Origin: Bombus terrestris | Lineage: Eukaryota; Arthropoda; Insecta; Hymenoptera; Apidae | Assembly: GCF_910591885.1 (NCBI RefSeq) | Contig: NC_063271.1 | Coordinates: 17,973,001-18,037,000, forward strand | DNA length: 64,000 bases | Direction of reading: 5' to 3' | Shown here: one piece after another, positions 38,801 to 50,320 of the stretch | Layout of the letters: each line of letters starts with the position of its first letter | Numbering within the stretch: the first letter of the stretch is position 1 | The notes under the pieces: model-generated | Told to the model about the DNA's origin: nothing | The model's input: the letters and a program-made list of their open reading frames with translations, nothing else | Database searches by the model: none | Made by a program: the position numbers and the translations under genes

Positions 38801-40560
38801 ATAATTCTTACTAATATTTCAACGTAATCAACGGAATGCGAATGAAAATTGGAGCGGAACGATCGTTAAAAGAATATTAATTTAATATCGACCTAAATTT
38901 CACACCAGCTTCGTTTCTGCAGCTGATTTGTTTATTGTTTAACTTGTCTATCCCATTCTTTGTCCTTAAGGCCAGTATCACTGAGAAAAAATTTAGAAAA
39001 TCAGTGATTGATTGAAAAATGATTAGTAGCACTTTCATTAACAAAGTTGTTTATGATAGTGTTATAATTAAATTATAAACATAATGAAATCGTTAAATTT
39101 AGGTGAAAAAAGAACCGACAAAAAATGTTAAATAAACCTTTGAAATTCCCTTTCATACCCACGGTATTAGAAAATAAAATTCAGCAATGTAAATTGTCTT
39201 GAAAAATGCAAATGTAAAAAGTTATATCATGATAAATTAAAGTTAGATCAATTTCGTTGAATGCGCATGGAAGTAAAGAGGAGAATAAGTGACAACCAGA
39301 GCGGAATGTACGTAATGGAGCATACGATGCGCTACAAAAATGTAGGAGGGGCTTGGTTTTCGTAACAGAACGAATATGGAGCGAAAGTCAGTTTGGATCT
39401 GTGCTCTAGCCTCGAACATGTTCAACGTGAACGTGAACGTGAACTCTTTTAAGTCAGTGACACTGTAAGACAACGTTCTGAATAAATACTAATAAATTAT
39501 GTACAAATTTAGTATATATACATAGGAATAAATATATGTATTTTGCTGTAACGTAAGAATAAGTATGTAATTTCATCAGATAAACATTACGTTACTTTAA
39601 TAAAATTATATTTACGTATGTAACTTTATGATGTGAAACAACTTTTAAATTTTAAAATGTTAAAAAATAAAAAAATATATTGTATTCGTTAATCTTTTTC
39701 TTGACATGTTTAAATTACTTCTCTATAAAAATAAAAAAATGTGAGTTACTATGTTTTTCTTCTATGGAATGGAATCCTATTTCAATAATCTCTATTATAT
39801 TAGATTTTCCTCATTTTCTTCTTCGATAAAAATTGACATAACATTTCACTTTGTTTGTTCCTGTTCGCGTATTTAGAACACTTTTCAAACAATTCGCTTA
39901 ATCCTATCGTAAGTTTTAACAAATTTCCTGCATTTATCGTACTTTGTAAGATGCGATAGTAGTAATCGGAATGCGCTACTTGCAAAGCACAAATATTGTT
40001 ACTTTGATAAAGAAGTTATTTTCCTTGGTACGTTTCAATGTGTGAAACAGAATCTTTTAATTTATCATCGCGAAAATCTCATGTTGCCTTTAATCGCTGG
40101 TTGAACGATCCACGTAGATATACAACAGAATATTTGATAAATGAAAAGTACAATCCCGATGTTTCATGTTATGCTAAACTTTCACGAGTCAAGGAACATG
40201 ATCTGCGAAATCAATTATACTTAGACCAGCTTTGAAACATCCACTCATCGCATTATTTATAAGAATTGACTAGAATAGAAATTTATTTCAAAATAATGCA
40301 TTTTGCCAAATTGTTATTTTTTATTTTTATTTGAAATACAATTTTTTTAAGCGTAAGATCACCATCTTCTGTTGTTCGCTCGTATAATCCTTTATTGGCT
40401 TATATAATGCTGTATATTGACGCATTCCTTTTGTTCAGTAGAATCAATTTAGTAAAAAAAAGGAAAGATTGTTAGGATTTTACAATTAAGGTCACTTTCT
40501 ATTCACTGAATTGTATTCGTCATATAAAGCAAAAGACACGTGAGTTGAAAAATTTAATTT
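35880..40560. other. Non-coding stretch
   Basis: No supported gene. Around 36,020-36,210 there are words often seen at ends of decayed insect transposons (GGGACATTCTGTATATG, ACACCCTGTATAA), but no inverted repeats or coding remains could be paired. A CG-rich patch lies near 37,840-37,940. Confidence 0.35.
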
Positions 40561-40576
40561 GTCAGAATTTGAAACG

Positions 40577-40777
40577 ATGGTTCTAAATATAAAAGCAATT
40601 TTCTTACTCCTATTCATCGGAAGTACAAAAGTGTCTACACAAAAAATTCTCTTCACATATCCTTCCTTGCATCTCTATAAAAGTTATCTTAACTTGCTGT
40701 TTCGTTATCGCACACATTTCAAGTTTTTGGGTAATAGAATTGAGTATCGCGTAAAAATTCCTAAAAGAATTTATTAA
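40577..40777 (+). CDS. Candidate small ORF with signal-peptide-like N terminus
   Basis: ATG at 40577 and TAA at 40775-40777 give 66 residues. The first ~22 (MVLNIKAIFLLLFIGSTKVS) have a basic residue, a hydrophobic core and a small-residue exit typical of a secretory signal. The rest is basic and aromatic (RYRTHFKFLGNRIEYRVKI). This could be a small secreted peptide, the broken N terminus of a larger secreted or membrane enzyme, or chance. No supporting promoter or splice signals stand out, and no family is recognised. Confidence 0.22.
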   Translation: MVLNIKAIFLLLFIGSTKVSTQKILFTYPSLHLYKSYLNLLFRYRTHFKFLGNRIEYRVKIPKRIY

Positions 40778-43460
40778 ACTCTTCTGCTGTCTTCGTAAAA
40801 AGAATATACATTTGCTATTTGTGTATTTGAAATTAAAATTAAAATGCTAAAATTTTGTGATATTTCGTGCTTTTCGATCCAATTTTCCATACGATTCTGC
40901 TATTTATTACGTGTTAACTCTTTCATCTGTTATAAGAAGTACATGTTCAAAAAAATTATATACGCAAAAATTAGCCAGATCTTCCGCCCCTGTAAGATAT
41001 TTATACCTTTATCTTGCTATTATAAAGCATTATTATACCACGGAAATCGTAAAATTTCTATCAACATATATCCTATATATCCAGCAGATGGTATGCGCAT
41101 GGTTGCTCAGAAATAGCACGGTATATCATATACATTATCGGCCATAAATTTCAGATCATCTCCTACATTTCGTTATATTTTGTTGCGCAGCGAACAAACA
41201 GCTGTAATTGTCAAATAACTGTATTTATTCTGTCCATAATCAATTACCACTTGTCTACACAGCGTATCTAATTTTAATGGGTATCTTGCTTCGATATTCA
41301 GGTAACTTGACTAATCTAAAGGGAGCTGCACTCTCTTTGTCAACAGCAGTGGCTTGATCGAACATTGAAAATATCAGCAAGAAAATCGTTGGCTGTTTTA
41401 TCGGATTATACTGTGCGTATTTCATTAAATAACAGAATGGAAAATTCATAGAATAATACTGTAAAATCCTAATAATGTTTTACTGAGAAAAATTTATATA
41501 TGCCGTATTACGCGAATACTATAAGAAGCGCGAAAACACACCGCATAGGTACTGGGGAAACACATAAAAAGGTGTTCAGCCAGCCCTATGGCCGCTTCGC
41601 CGACTCTATTACAGATTCGACGCGTATGTTTACGTCCAACCTCGGCGCGAGCGAGAGATTCCATTATTTCTTATCGGCCTTCCTGACGCTCTATTTTGCA
41701 AATCCTTAAACACAGTTTGCCACTTTTAATCGACCATAAACGTTAAACCTATATTGTATAACCTGTACTACTATTCTGCGTTTAGTCCTGTTGCTCTTTT
41801 CATTTATTCTTCGCATTCATATCCCTTCGGTTCTTAGTGACTCGATAAGCAAAAGTACAAAACCAAAATTAAATAGCCAGCTTATGTTGTGTTTCTTTAA
41901 TAAATCTTATTTTTTAAATTAATAAAAACTAACACACATCCATAGAAGATCTCACGTCTTCAAAGCTTTAAACATTTCATATTTTCTCTCCATAGCGATT
42001 TATCATTTTTATAGAAGGTTGATAGGGCGCGACAATCGTAGCTAGGCTATCGTGCACGTTCGATCTAATGGACAGCCGCGGGCCATCGCGGTGAGATGCC
42101 GAGGAACTCGAGTTCTCTAGTTCCCTCCTCTTTTTCTTCCGCCACTTCTGTGCTTCCCGCTTGTGCTTCGTAATATCTGCCCATTGTCTTGTTTGTTCGT
42201 AACAATGGAGATAGGTTGCGCAGCTAGGCGTGGAAAAAGTTCATGTGTTATCGTAACTCTAGAATTTAATGGCTCCGACTTTGATTTATACGTGACCCCG
42301 TGGGTTTCTGTGACCAACTCTTAACAGAAATTTGTGTCCGTTTCGCGATACTTCTTACCGTCCCGTTTGTTTTACATTCGTGACAACCTTTTATGGCACG
42401 CTGCTACTGTTTCACCCTTTACATATTTCGTTTTATTTGTGCTATCGTCTCGTACATGTAGACTGCATGGTATATTTATTGCGAAGGCATGGTTTTATAC
42501 GGAGTAGTTTGGAATATCCTTTACGGAAATTTACGGAATAAAATTCTATAAGAACTTAGAAGCATGCAATAGTCCATTTTCCTCCAATGTAATGTTCTTG
42601 CCGCTTTATGTCATTTAAAAATTTTTTGGATAAAGGTACTGAGAAAAGTTGTTTCTTGCATACATAGATACAGTGTTACCTTGAATATGGTTCTCCAATT
42701 TATACGCTCCAATCTCGTTTTAGCAAATAGAAAGATCTTCAATGTTTCAAGAAAAACTTTAACATAGGGTCGAAATGATAAATCATGTATATTATGTAGG
42801 TATATATAATAACGATACTTCAATATCTTCTTCAAATTTAAGAAATTTTTTAACGGTAGAAGCTTTTTAAAAGTCTTGCGACTTTTACAAAACATAACTT
42901 CGTAATTGGTACGGAGCATAGCAGCTTCTTGATTTAAGCTACATAGATAAACCAGCTGGAGGCAAATAAAAGAAAATGACCGTCTATTTGGACCACAGAG
43001 GGGAACATTTCTATCGTATATTTACCTGGCCGCAGTCCAGTCAACTGATAATTGCTGTATGTCATTGAACGATATATGTAATATGTTTGTTATTTGATGA
43101 GAAGTAAAAATGCACGCTGCAAGAATAATCATAAGTAATTTTATATAATGCATTTATGCGAGGCGAGCACAAATACTTACGAAGGTATTAACATTATACT
43201 CACATCTTTTTTCTGATAATTAAATAACATTATTTTAATCCAATACAACGTTAAAGAAATTCAACGCTTTTATTCATCTCATCATTATTCCATTTAATGC
43301 TACGCTCTAATCGGCTGTTAGGCTAGGTTAATGTCTAACAGTAAATCTAATTTTCCACGACTTCTTCCATAGTACAATACAGTATATAGTTATATGTAGT
43401 ATGCCTGTGCACTGTGAACTGACCTCGAACACAGACGATAGAGCTCAACTGCAATTCCTT
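40778..43460. other. Non-coding stretch
   Basis: Several overlapping frames of 60-100 codons with incoherent composition. Moderately GC-rich patches at 41,500-41,700 and 42,040-42,320 are open on one or both strands without recognisable domains. Nothing supported. Confidence 0.35.
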
Positions 43461-43461
43461 C

Positions 43462-43550
43462 TTTTTTTTTTTTTTTTTGGATATTTTGGCCTTTTTACTG
43501 ATTGAAATGCTTTACCTCTTATGTTAAGGCTCATTATCAGGGTTTTTCCT
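43462..43550 (-). mobile_element. Possible 3' end of a non-LTR retrotransposon
   Basis: A run of 17 T (43462-43478) reads on the minus strand as a terminal A tail. It is preceded by a short segment containing CCTGATAATGAGCC and AGTAAAAAGGCCAAAATATCC. A CCTGATGATGAGCC-like word shortly before a poly-A end is common in insect non-LTR elements. No coding remains or target duplication could be identified, so the call rests on the tail and this word. Confidence 0.3.
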
Positions 43551-45139
43551 GTTCGAAAGACGGTGAGTTCGACGCAGCGGAATTTATTACGGCGCCATAT
43601 AGTGATACAAAATAAGTATACATGTTATATATACATAGTTGAAGAGTGGAAAAGCGCAAAGTAGATAATATAGACTATAGAGAGTAGTAACTCTCCATTA
43701 TTGATATGTATTTCTTGCACACCATTTTGCTTTCAAATGTCGGCTATGGGAGATATTAAATAATTTGTTCGATACGCGTTGCTGTTTCAACAAATTTTAT
43801 CGTTCTTCGCACGAAGAAAGACAAATTTTTAAGGTTGTGCGTTGGTTTTAAGTTTTGCTATTGGCTGTTACGAGGGTTATCTGGTATTTGATAAAAAAAA
43901 TGCTGTTATACGAATGGATGTTTTCTATAAGTGGAACTAGAGTTGAATTATGGAACGAAGGTAAAATATCGTACACGATTCTAAAAAAATTCATTGTCAT
44001 TGAATATACGGATTCTTCAAGATGGTTTCCAGGGTAATTCAATATGATCTAAGGTCATTTTCAGAGTAATTCAATATTTAGTTTTGTATATTTTGATTCG
44101 ACAGAAGATTTATTGCTTTATGAGTAGATGTTTTACTTTCTTTAATATGTACAATTACTGTGCATATTTTTTCAAAAATATCATGTTTTCATTTTCACAA
44201 AAAGTGTTTGAAATTTTTAAATTTTGGTAAAATTTCCGTTTTAGAAAAGTATTACTTTTTGTAAGGATGTCGATATATTTAATGCATTGATATGAATCAA
44301 CTCATAAACTCTGGCTATTTGCTAAAAATAAAGCAACATTGAATTTCACATGGTTATTATAACGATGCCGGTAGTAAAAATGTCGATTAATTGTATTTTA
44401 TTTTTGTATCGCGTTTAATTGGTCGTTCGAAGAAACGTTGAAAGTTCCGGTCACTTCCGTCTATCGACCGTTCTTCCTTCCAACGTCGTCGTAAAAACAG
44501 GATAATTATACTATACCGGCAATTATTAATAAATATCGGCACGTGAAGGGAAGAAGGTAGCAAAAGAGAAACAATATTACTACCAGGCAGGCTCACTTTT
44601 ATAAAGAATTTAAAATTACTTCGCTTTACAGCTTGACTTTTTAATATAATTAACTTTCGATCGAACCCCATCCCATTATATTATCATTTGACCAAACGTA
44701 GATCGAACATTTCTTCCTTTTTATTAGATAAGTTTGTAAAGAAGCGTTCGCGTTTCAAATTATAGAAAAGAGATTATAGGAAGAAACCGATAACATTCGT
44801 AACAGTGTAATCTTTCCTGAAATATAGCGTTTATTATATTATGAATAATTTAAATTTGTAATATTTATAGTATAGTTATATTGTACACGTATATTATGTA
44901 CAAATTGCTTTTAGAAATTGATTTTGTAGAAGATGTACATTTGCACATGTACTCTTGCGGAGCATAAATTTGTGTAGCAACCTAATACATATAATGATAT
45001 AATAATACAACATTATAGGTATAGTATACGTATCATTCGCTGTTCTACCATTCCATTGCCACATTCCACTCACGATGCGTAACAAACGATAAGCGTTTCC
45101 CGCGGTTTTCAACAGGTCACCGCGGTTTGCGCTTCGTGT

Positions 45140-45460
45140 TCAAGCAGTGAACAAATCTACACACGTAGAGAAGGAGAGAGGGAAAGGCTTATGTATGTAT
45201 TTCTTTTGCTCGTGGCATATAGCGCATGTCGCGAAAATCGTGGTACTTTGCGCACATGCCACGTGCATTCTGTTCTCCGGATACACGCGTGGCATTACGT
45301 CTGCGCCAGACGTCGACGTGCAGTTGACGTTCTTTCGATGTACCCTTCCTGCTCTCTTTGAGTTGACCAGCACGTCGCTCGCGCGCGCACCATGCGCCGC
45401 AGATATACCAATGCCAGTCACATCAAATTAATGGCGGGCATAGTGGTTTGTCACCCCGAG
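45140..45460. other. CpG-rich block
   Basis: About 320 bp enriched in CG dinucleotides (CACACGTAGAGAAGG, GCCACGTGCATTC, CGCTCGCGCGCGCACC). Frames on both strands stay open for ~93 codons because AT-rich stops are rare here. I see no domain. A promoter or enhancer is a reasonable but unproven reading. Confidence 0.3.
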
Positions 45461-45649
45461 TGCCGCTTCTGTATACTCTGGGAACATGGACTGGATGATG
45501 TGAAATTGCGAAAATTTCTATGCGATTATGCTATTATTACCGTCATACGAAGACGTAGAATAAAAGAAAGTCGTGACCGCAAAGATGTTTTGAAATTAAC
45601 CTCCTTTGCAGTATCATTTTCGTTTCTTTGAGCACATTTGCGTTAATTT

Positions 45650-46243
45650 TTAACCCTTTGCTCTCGAGGGCTTTTTCGGTTGGGCGTAGCAGCTACTCCG
45701 GATGATCTAGCGTATACGTGACGCGTGTCTTACAGCTAGCGTAAACTGATTTTATATACAGATTAACTTACAAAAACATTATATTCTAATAATTTATCTA
45801 TATTTACATCTTTGAAAATATGATTTCGTAATATTAATTTCTGTATTTTTTTGTGTGCTAATTTATAAAGCATTCACCAAGATGCATTCTTGAATATAAT
45901 TGACCTCGTTTTTCAACAGTTCAAAATCAAGTTCATCTTCATTTGAGCTAATTTCACTTCCAAAAATCACTTTTTAGGGTTTCTAAACTATAATATATTT
46001 TTGCCATGATCGTCGAATGCCAACTAACGTTGGAGATATTGTCAGAACCATAGTTTCGGAGGGATATGAGATTAAATATTTTATTTTCATTTTAAAGTCT
46101 AATCTACAAACCAATATTGCACTCTCATCAATTGGAGATGTCGAAATTTAGCATGAACAGAGATTGTCGCCTCTCGGCCGCCACTGAGTTGCAGCACGGA
46201 ACACCGTGGTGACTGAGGTCGCCTCTCGAGTGTAGAGGGTTAA
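45650..46243. mobile_element. piggyBac-like MITE (TTAA-flanked, 594 bp)
   Basis: Ends are TTAACCCTTTGCTCTCGAGG (from 45650) and, read inward from the right, TTAACCCTCTACACTCGAGA (from 46243). This is an inverted terminal repeat of about 19 bp with a few mismatches, each outer end being TTAA. The interior is AT-rich and has no transposase coding. TTAA ends plus a short CCC-starting repeat are the hallmarks of piggyBac-type elements. The terminal sequence differs from that of the two larger piggyBac copies in this window, so it belongs to another family. Confidence 0.75.
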
Positions 46244-46429
46244 TACATGAAGAAAGAGAGAATAACGAAAAGTCAGGATTGTGTATAGTTCGTATCGTTC
46301 TACAGCATCTCGAAACAAGATAAAAAGGCCGATTACCTGCGCACCTTTTGAGCTCGTTAATTTAGCAAGCTAAGAAGATGTGTAGGTGCCGTTTAAATGG
46401 TAATTGTAATTACGTGCACGAATTAGCAG

Positions 46430-46702
46430 GACGAGCGAACGTACTCGCGTGCTGACGAAAAGAAAAGTAAAACCCGCGTCCATATTAGAAAGCGAGGGCA
46501 TTCTCCATATATGCCACCCACTGTTAGCGATGCAATTATGTCAAGAATATATTCGTAAAGATCATCCGTCGACAAAGCAACCCACCAAACTCACGGTGGC
46601 AGAAAAATTATTCAAATTGTATAATTGTTGGATGGCCGATGACGTATGGATCGAGGCTGGTGACTTTGGAAAAACATATGTGCCAACCACCACTGTGTCA
46701 GT
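46430..46702 (+). CDS. Candidate orphan exon (plus strand)
   Basis: Open frame bounded by a possible acceptor GAATTAGCAG (ends 46429) and a strong donor GTGTCA|GTAAGC (46703). It reads about 90 residues, including KRKVKPASILESEGILHICH, then QLCQEYIRKDHPSTKQPTKL and WMADDVWIEAGDFGKTYVP. Composition is protein-like, with balanced charged residues and three tryptophans or cysteine-containing turns. I do not recognise a family. The polypyrimidine tract is poor and no partner exon was found. It begins ~190 bp after the MITE, so it could be host gene, TE-captured sequence or chance. Confidence 0.28.
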
Positions 46703-46703
46703 A

Positions 46704-48650
46704 AGCGGTTAATCACGAGGAATAATATTCGCGCGTGGTTTTAATCGGACATTAATTTTTAATGGAACCTACGACTTGTATAAATAATTTTATACAACGT
46801 TGACATATTTCTTCTTCTATATTTAAATTTTTGCGCGTAAATTTATGAATGTATATTGTGTCAAAGATACTTACGTACATGTATATATATAAAGATTCTA
46901 TTACCAAAACATAAAGTCTTATTTCAAAGTTGGTAAGCAAAACTATCGATTATCTTTTATTTTTTATTCGTGTAGGCTTGTTCGTTTAATGTTTATATTT
47001 AAATCTTCGCTATCGATCATTATTAATTTTCCATCGACAGTAACGTCATACATGGCGTTTATTATAATATATGTATCAATAATCTTTGTTTTCGTTGCTT
47101 CATTCTCGGTAGTTGAAACATTTTCTTTCGAAATAATTATACACACTATCTGAATCTTGTTCTTTACTTTAAACGTAATAGCACAACAAACTTCGATATA
47201 TGTAACTAGTAATCGAAGATACGTAATAATTATCGTAATATACAGATAATATGGAAAGAAGCTGATTCAGTAGCTCATAGCTGCGGTATCGTGGAATGTG
47301 AGCATGTCTTCTTTCGTCAAAAATAAAAAATCAATATCGATATCAAAAAGGTATGTACCTATTATAAATAAACTAAAAATATATAAAACACTGTCGAATA
47401 ACAGTCCAGATTTTCCCACATAAAATTTCGAAATTTTATCATTTCAGAACCATTATTTTCATCGGTCGTAAATTGCATGTTACAGTTGTTTCCTATTTCG
47501 AACGAAATCAGAATTTCATAGATGTAATAATAAATTAATGGAACGTGGGTCTCGACTTCGATAACGCGGCATATTTTCTTTTATTCGTCATCTACGTTCT
47601 TCGTTTATAAAATTTTTACCGTGTCGAGAACTTCAGGTATACAAGAATTCAAACGTAACGGATTGCGCGGTCCATTGAGCTCGTATAACTTATACCGAAT
47701 GTTTAAAATCGGGGACGGAATAATAAATTTTCAAGCACTGAATATACCAGCGAAGAAGCTTCCGCTGGCAAATGACCATCGCTTTCTGTAATAAAAGATT
47801 GCACGATCTCGCAAATTTCAACGAATCTCGTTTTCCATAGAGTTATTTATCGATTCGTCCTACAACTCTTTCTAAAGAAAATATTCGTTTCATGTTTCAA
47901 ATAAAATAAAAGATGGTAACTGATCGTGAAATTCCTTCATAAAAAGAAGCTTAAATACAGAAAATTGAAAATGATGAACTTTCATTTTTAATTTTTGAGT
48001 CGTTCAACCGGTTAATCACGGAATGTTTCTCGTTTCACCGGAAATTTAAGGTGCAGCTACCAGCAGGTCATCGAAATCGCTAGTCATCCAGAAACTTTAA
48101 GCTTCGATGAACTTAGATAAATATCCCTTTACAGTTCTTTGCGTCATCTTCGACGAGTCAATGATTTCTGATTTTTATGCACCGAGGTACATTTTACGAT
48201 ATCAGGCTTTCCTGCATGCTGGTTGTGGGCCTTAGTGGAAAAATGGTACAAGTGCATTTTCTTTTTTTTACAAAACGGAACGAAAAGAAACGATATATAA
48301 GATCCATATTTATCTAAAGAATTTTATAAACTCTAAGCTTACTATGAATACATATATTTGTTAGGTTTACTACCTATTATGAATTAACACACAAAATAGA
48401 ACCATCGATTTGGTTATATTACAGAATAAATAAAGAATGTTACGTATTGATGCCTATTGGAATTGGACAATCTTTTAAATTATTCTCCCATTAGTATTAA
48501 ACTATTTAGCGAAATTAATGTCGACACAAGAGGTTAAAATACGGATGATACGGCGTATTCCTTTCATCGGCCGGTAATTACGTTTTGTTGCATAAATCCA
48601 TCCCATTCGAAAGATATCGTTCAACGACACATCCATCGAAATTCGTTTCG
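46704..48650. other. Non-coding stretch
   Basis: AT-rich with no open frame of convincing composition and no repeat structure that I could see. Confidence 0.4.
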
Positions 48651-48659
48651 CAAGCAGCT

Positions 48660-49080
48660 AGATTCAGCGTAACCTCAATGGCGCGTCACGGCATGTATAC
48701 GGTATAGGTCGTCAATGACGATCGTAGAAGACAGGTGGCGACGGAGGAACACGAGCGCTCCTAGCACGTAAGTACTTACGTACGCGTAACAAGCATCGCG
48801 TCGCATCGCGGCACGCGATTTGCGCAAACGTCTTGATCGCTTGTGCACCAGGAGAACATCAACTCGAGAAGTACGCGGACCGCGTGTGTCTAGTCACGAG
48901 TCGCTTTGCGTCGTTTCGCGGTCCACGTGACCCCGCGGCGACACACGTGTAGGTACACGGGGCGGTGGCGCACGTGCAACGGTGCGTCCTACGTGTAGGC
49001 GCCGCGAGTTACGCGTCGTTCCACACGGAGGACCGCCACGTGTGCGGGAGCTGGTCATTGATTCGGGGAACCGAGTCATT
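48660..49080. promoter_or_regulatory. CpG-rich block with four CACGTG E-boxes
   Basis: The most CG-dense block of the central region. CACGTG occurs at 48924, 48944, 48971 and 49037, four perfect copies in 119 bp, with a further ACGTGTAGG between. A 16-bp perfect palindrome ACGTAAGTACTTACGT lies at 48766-48781. CACGTG is the core site of bHLH factors such as Clock/Cycle, Max/Mnt and MITF-type proteins. This could be an internal promoter or an enhancer of the coiled-coil gene. No transcript start is evident. The minus-strand frame of 61 codons here looks like a GC artefact. Confidence 0.4.
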
Positions 49081-49401
49081 CAGTTCAATGCGAGTTGAAT
49101 GAATTCATTACTTATTCATTGTTATCATATAATATTTTTCTTATTTTAAGGTATTACTTGTTATTTATGTATATCTGGAGATAGAAAATGCAAAGATTTT
49201 CTATTTCTACGTTTGCTTCGCAACTTGAGTTTTATTCTTGAAGTTTCACTCAATTTGAAAGCACACGCAATAAAAAATCCAAGAAACTGTAGTAGCTTAT
49301 ATGATGAAACAAGGTGAACTTAGTATATTACGTGATATGCATTCTGTTGATTAAAAAGAACTCTGTTGATTTTGAAAGATTAAAGATTGATAGTTACTTC
49401 C

Positions 49402-49421
49402 ATATATATATATATATATAA
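49402..49421. repeat. (AT)n microsatellite
   Basis: Ten uninterrupted AT dinucleotides. Probably length-polymorphic. Confidence 0.9.
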
Positions 49422-50239
49422 TACAAAAGAAAAAAGAATAGTATGAAAATTCCAAAATAAATTTCAAGAAAGAGTATTCAAGTAAAAAGTTCATTTTTTG
49501 AATGTAAGATAAGAATGCAAAATAGTGAAATTAAAGAACTTAGGAGGGAAAATATTACTTGCTTGTTTAAGCTATGATTTTCAACACAATTAAATAAGCA
49601 AAGAAAGAAAAACGCAAAAGGATCTATTTTGTCGAATAAAACACAGGAAAAGAAAGGTTAAGAAAAAATTAAATGTTTAAATCCAGAAAAAAGGATCGTG
49701 CTTCGGATCGTAATGCATTTTGCAATCGTTTGTTTATATTCATTAGCTTTCAATCCGCGGTCCGGAATGTAAAGCCTTTCAAGAAGCATAACGATCTTCA
49801 AGGTAAAAAAGAAAAGAGGGAGAGGAGAACACCGGTGACGTGTCCCTGAACTCGATACTTTCGCCGCCATTGTGTACTCATTGCAAAAAGATTTTTGCAT
49901 CGTTGTAAGTTGCGAGGGCGCACGCTATGCTTTAAAAGCGAGCCAATAAATTAATGTTACCAGGCGACTAGGAAGCGAGGAGCGTTCACTCTTTACACTT
50001 TTGCAAAAAACCTATTGTTAACATGCTACCCTGTTAAGTATACAATAACGACTCAACAATTTCGTCTGTTGTTTAACAATGATTTTTACAACGGTTATCA
50101 ATGCAAAACCCGTTGCAGATATTATTTGGCCACTACGGTGTGTTAGTAAATACAACTTTAGGTTAATTTGCGGGCTTGTAAGGAGAAAACGGAGCAGACT
50201 TCAACGTCGCAAATTATTCCTCTTTAACAAAGATGCTTA

Positions 50240-50320
50240 TTCTTCTCTTTCTTTCTTTATCTTCTTCTTTTTATTTTATTTTATTTTAATTTATTTTTTA
50301 TTACTTTATTTTATTTTATT
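50240..50320. repeat. T-rich low-complexity tract
   Basis: TTCTT- and TTTTA-type imperfect short tandem repeats on the plus strand, about 80 bp. Confidence 0.8.

Noticed and set aside
45147..45431. Frames of 93-94 codons on both strands.
   Set aside because: Both are open because of high CG content. Neither shows domain-like sequence or splice signals.
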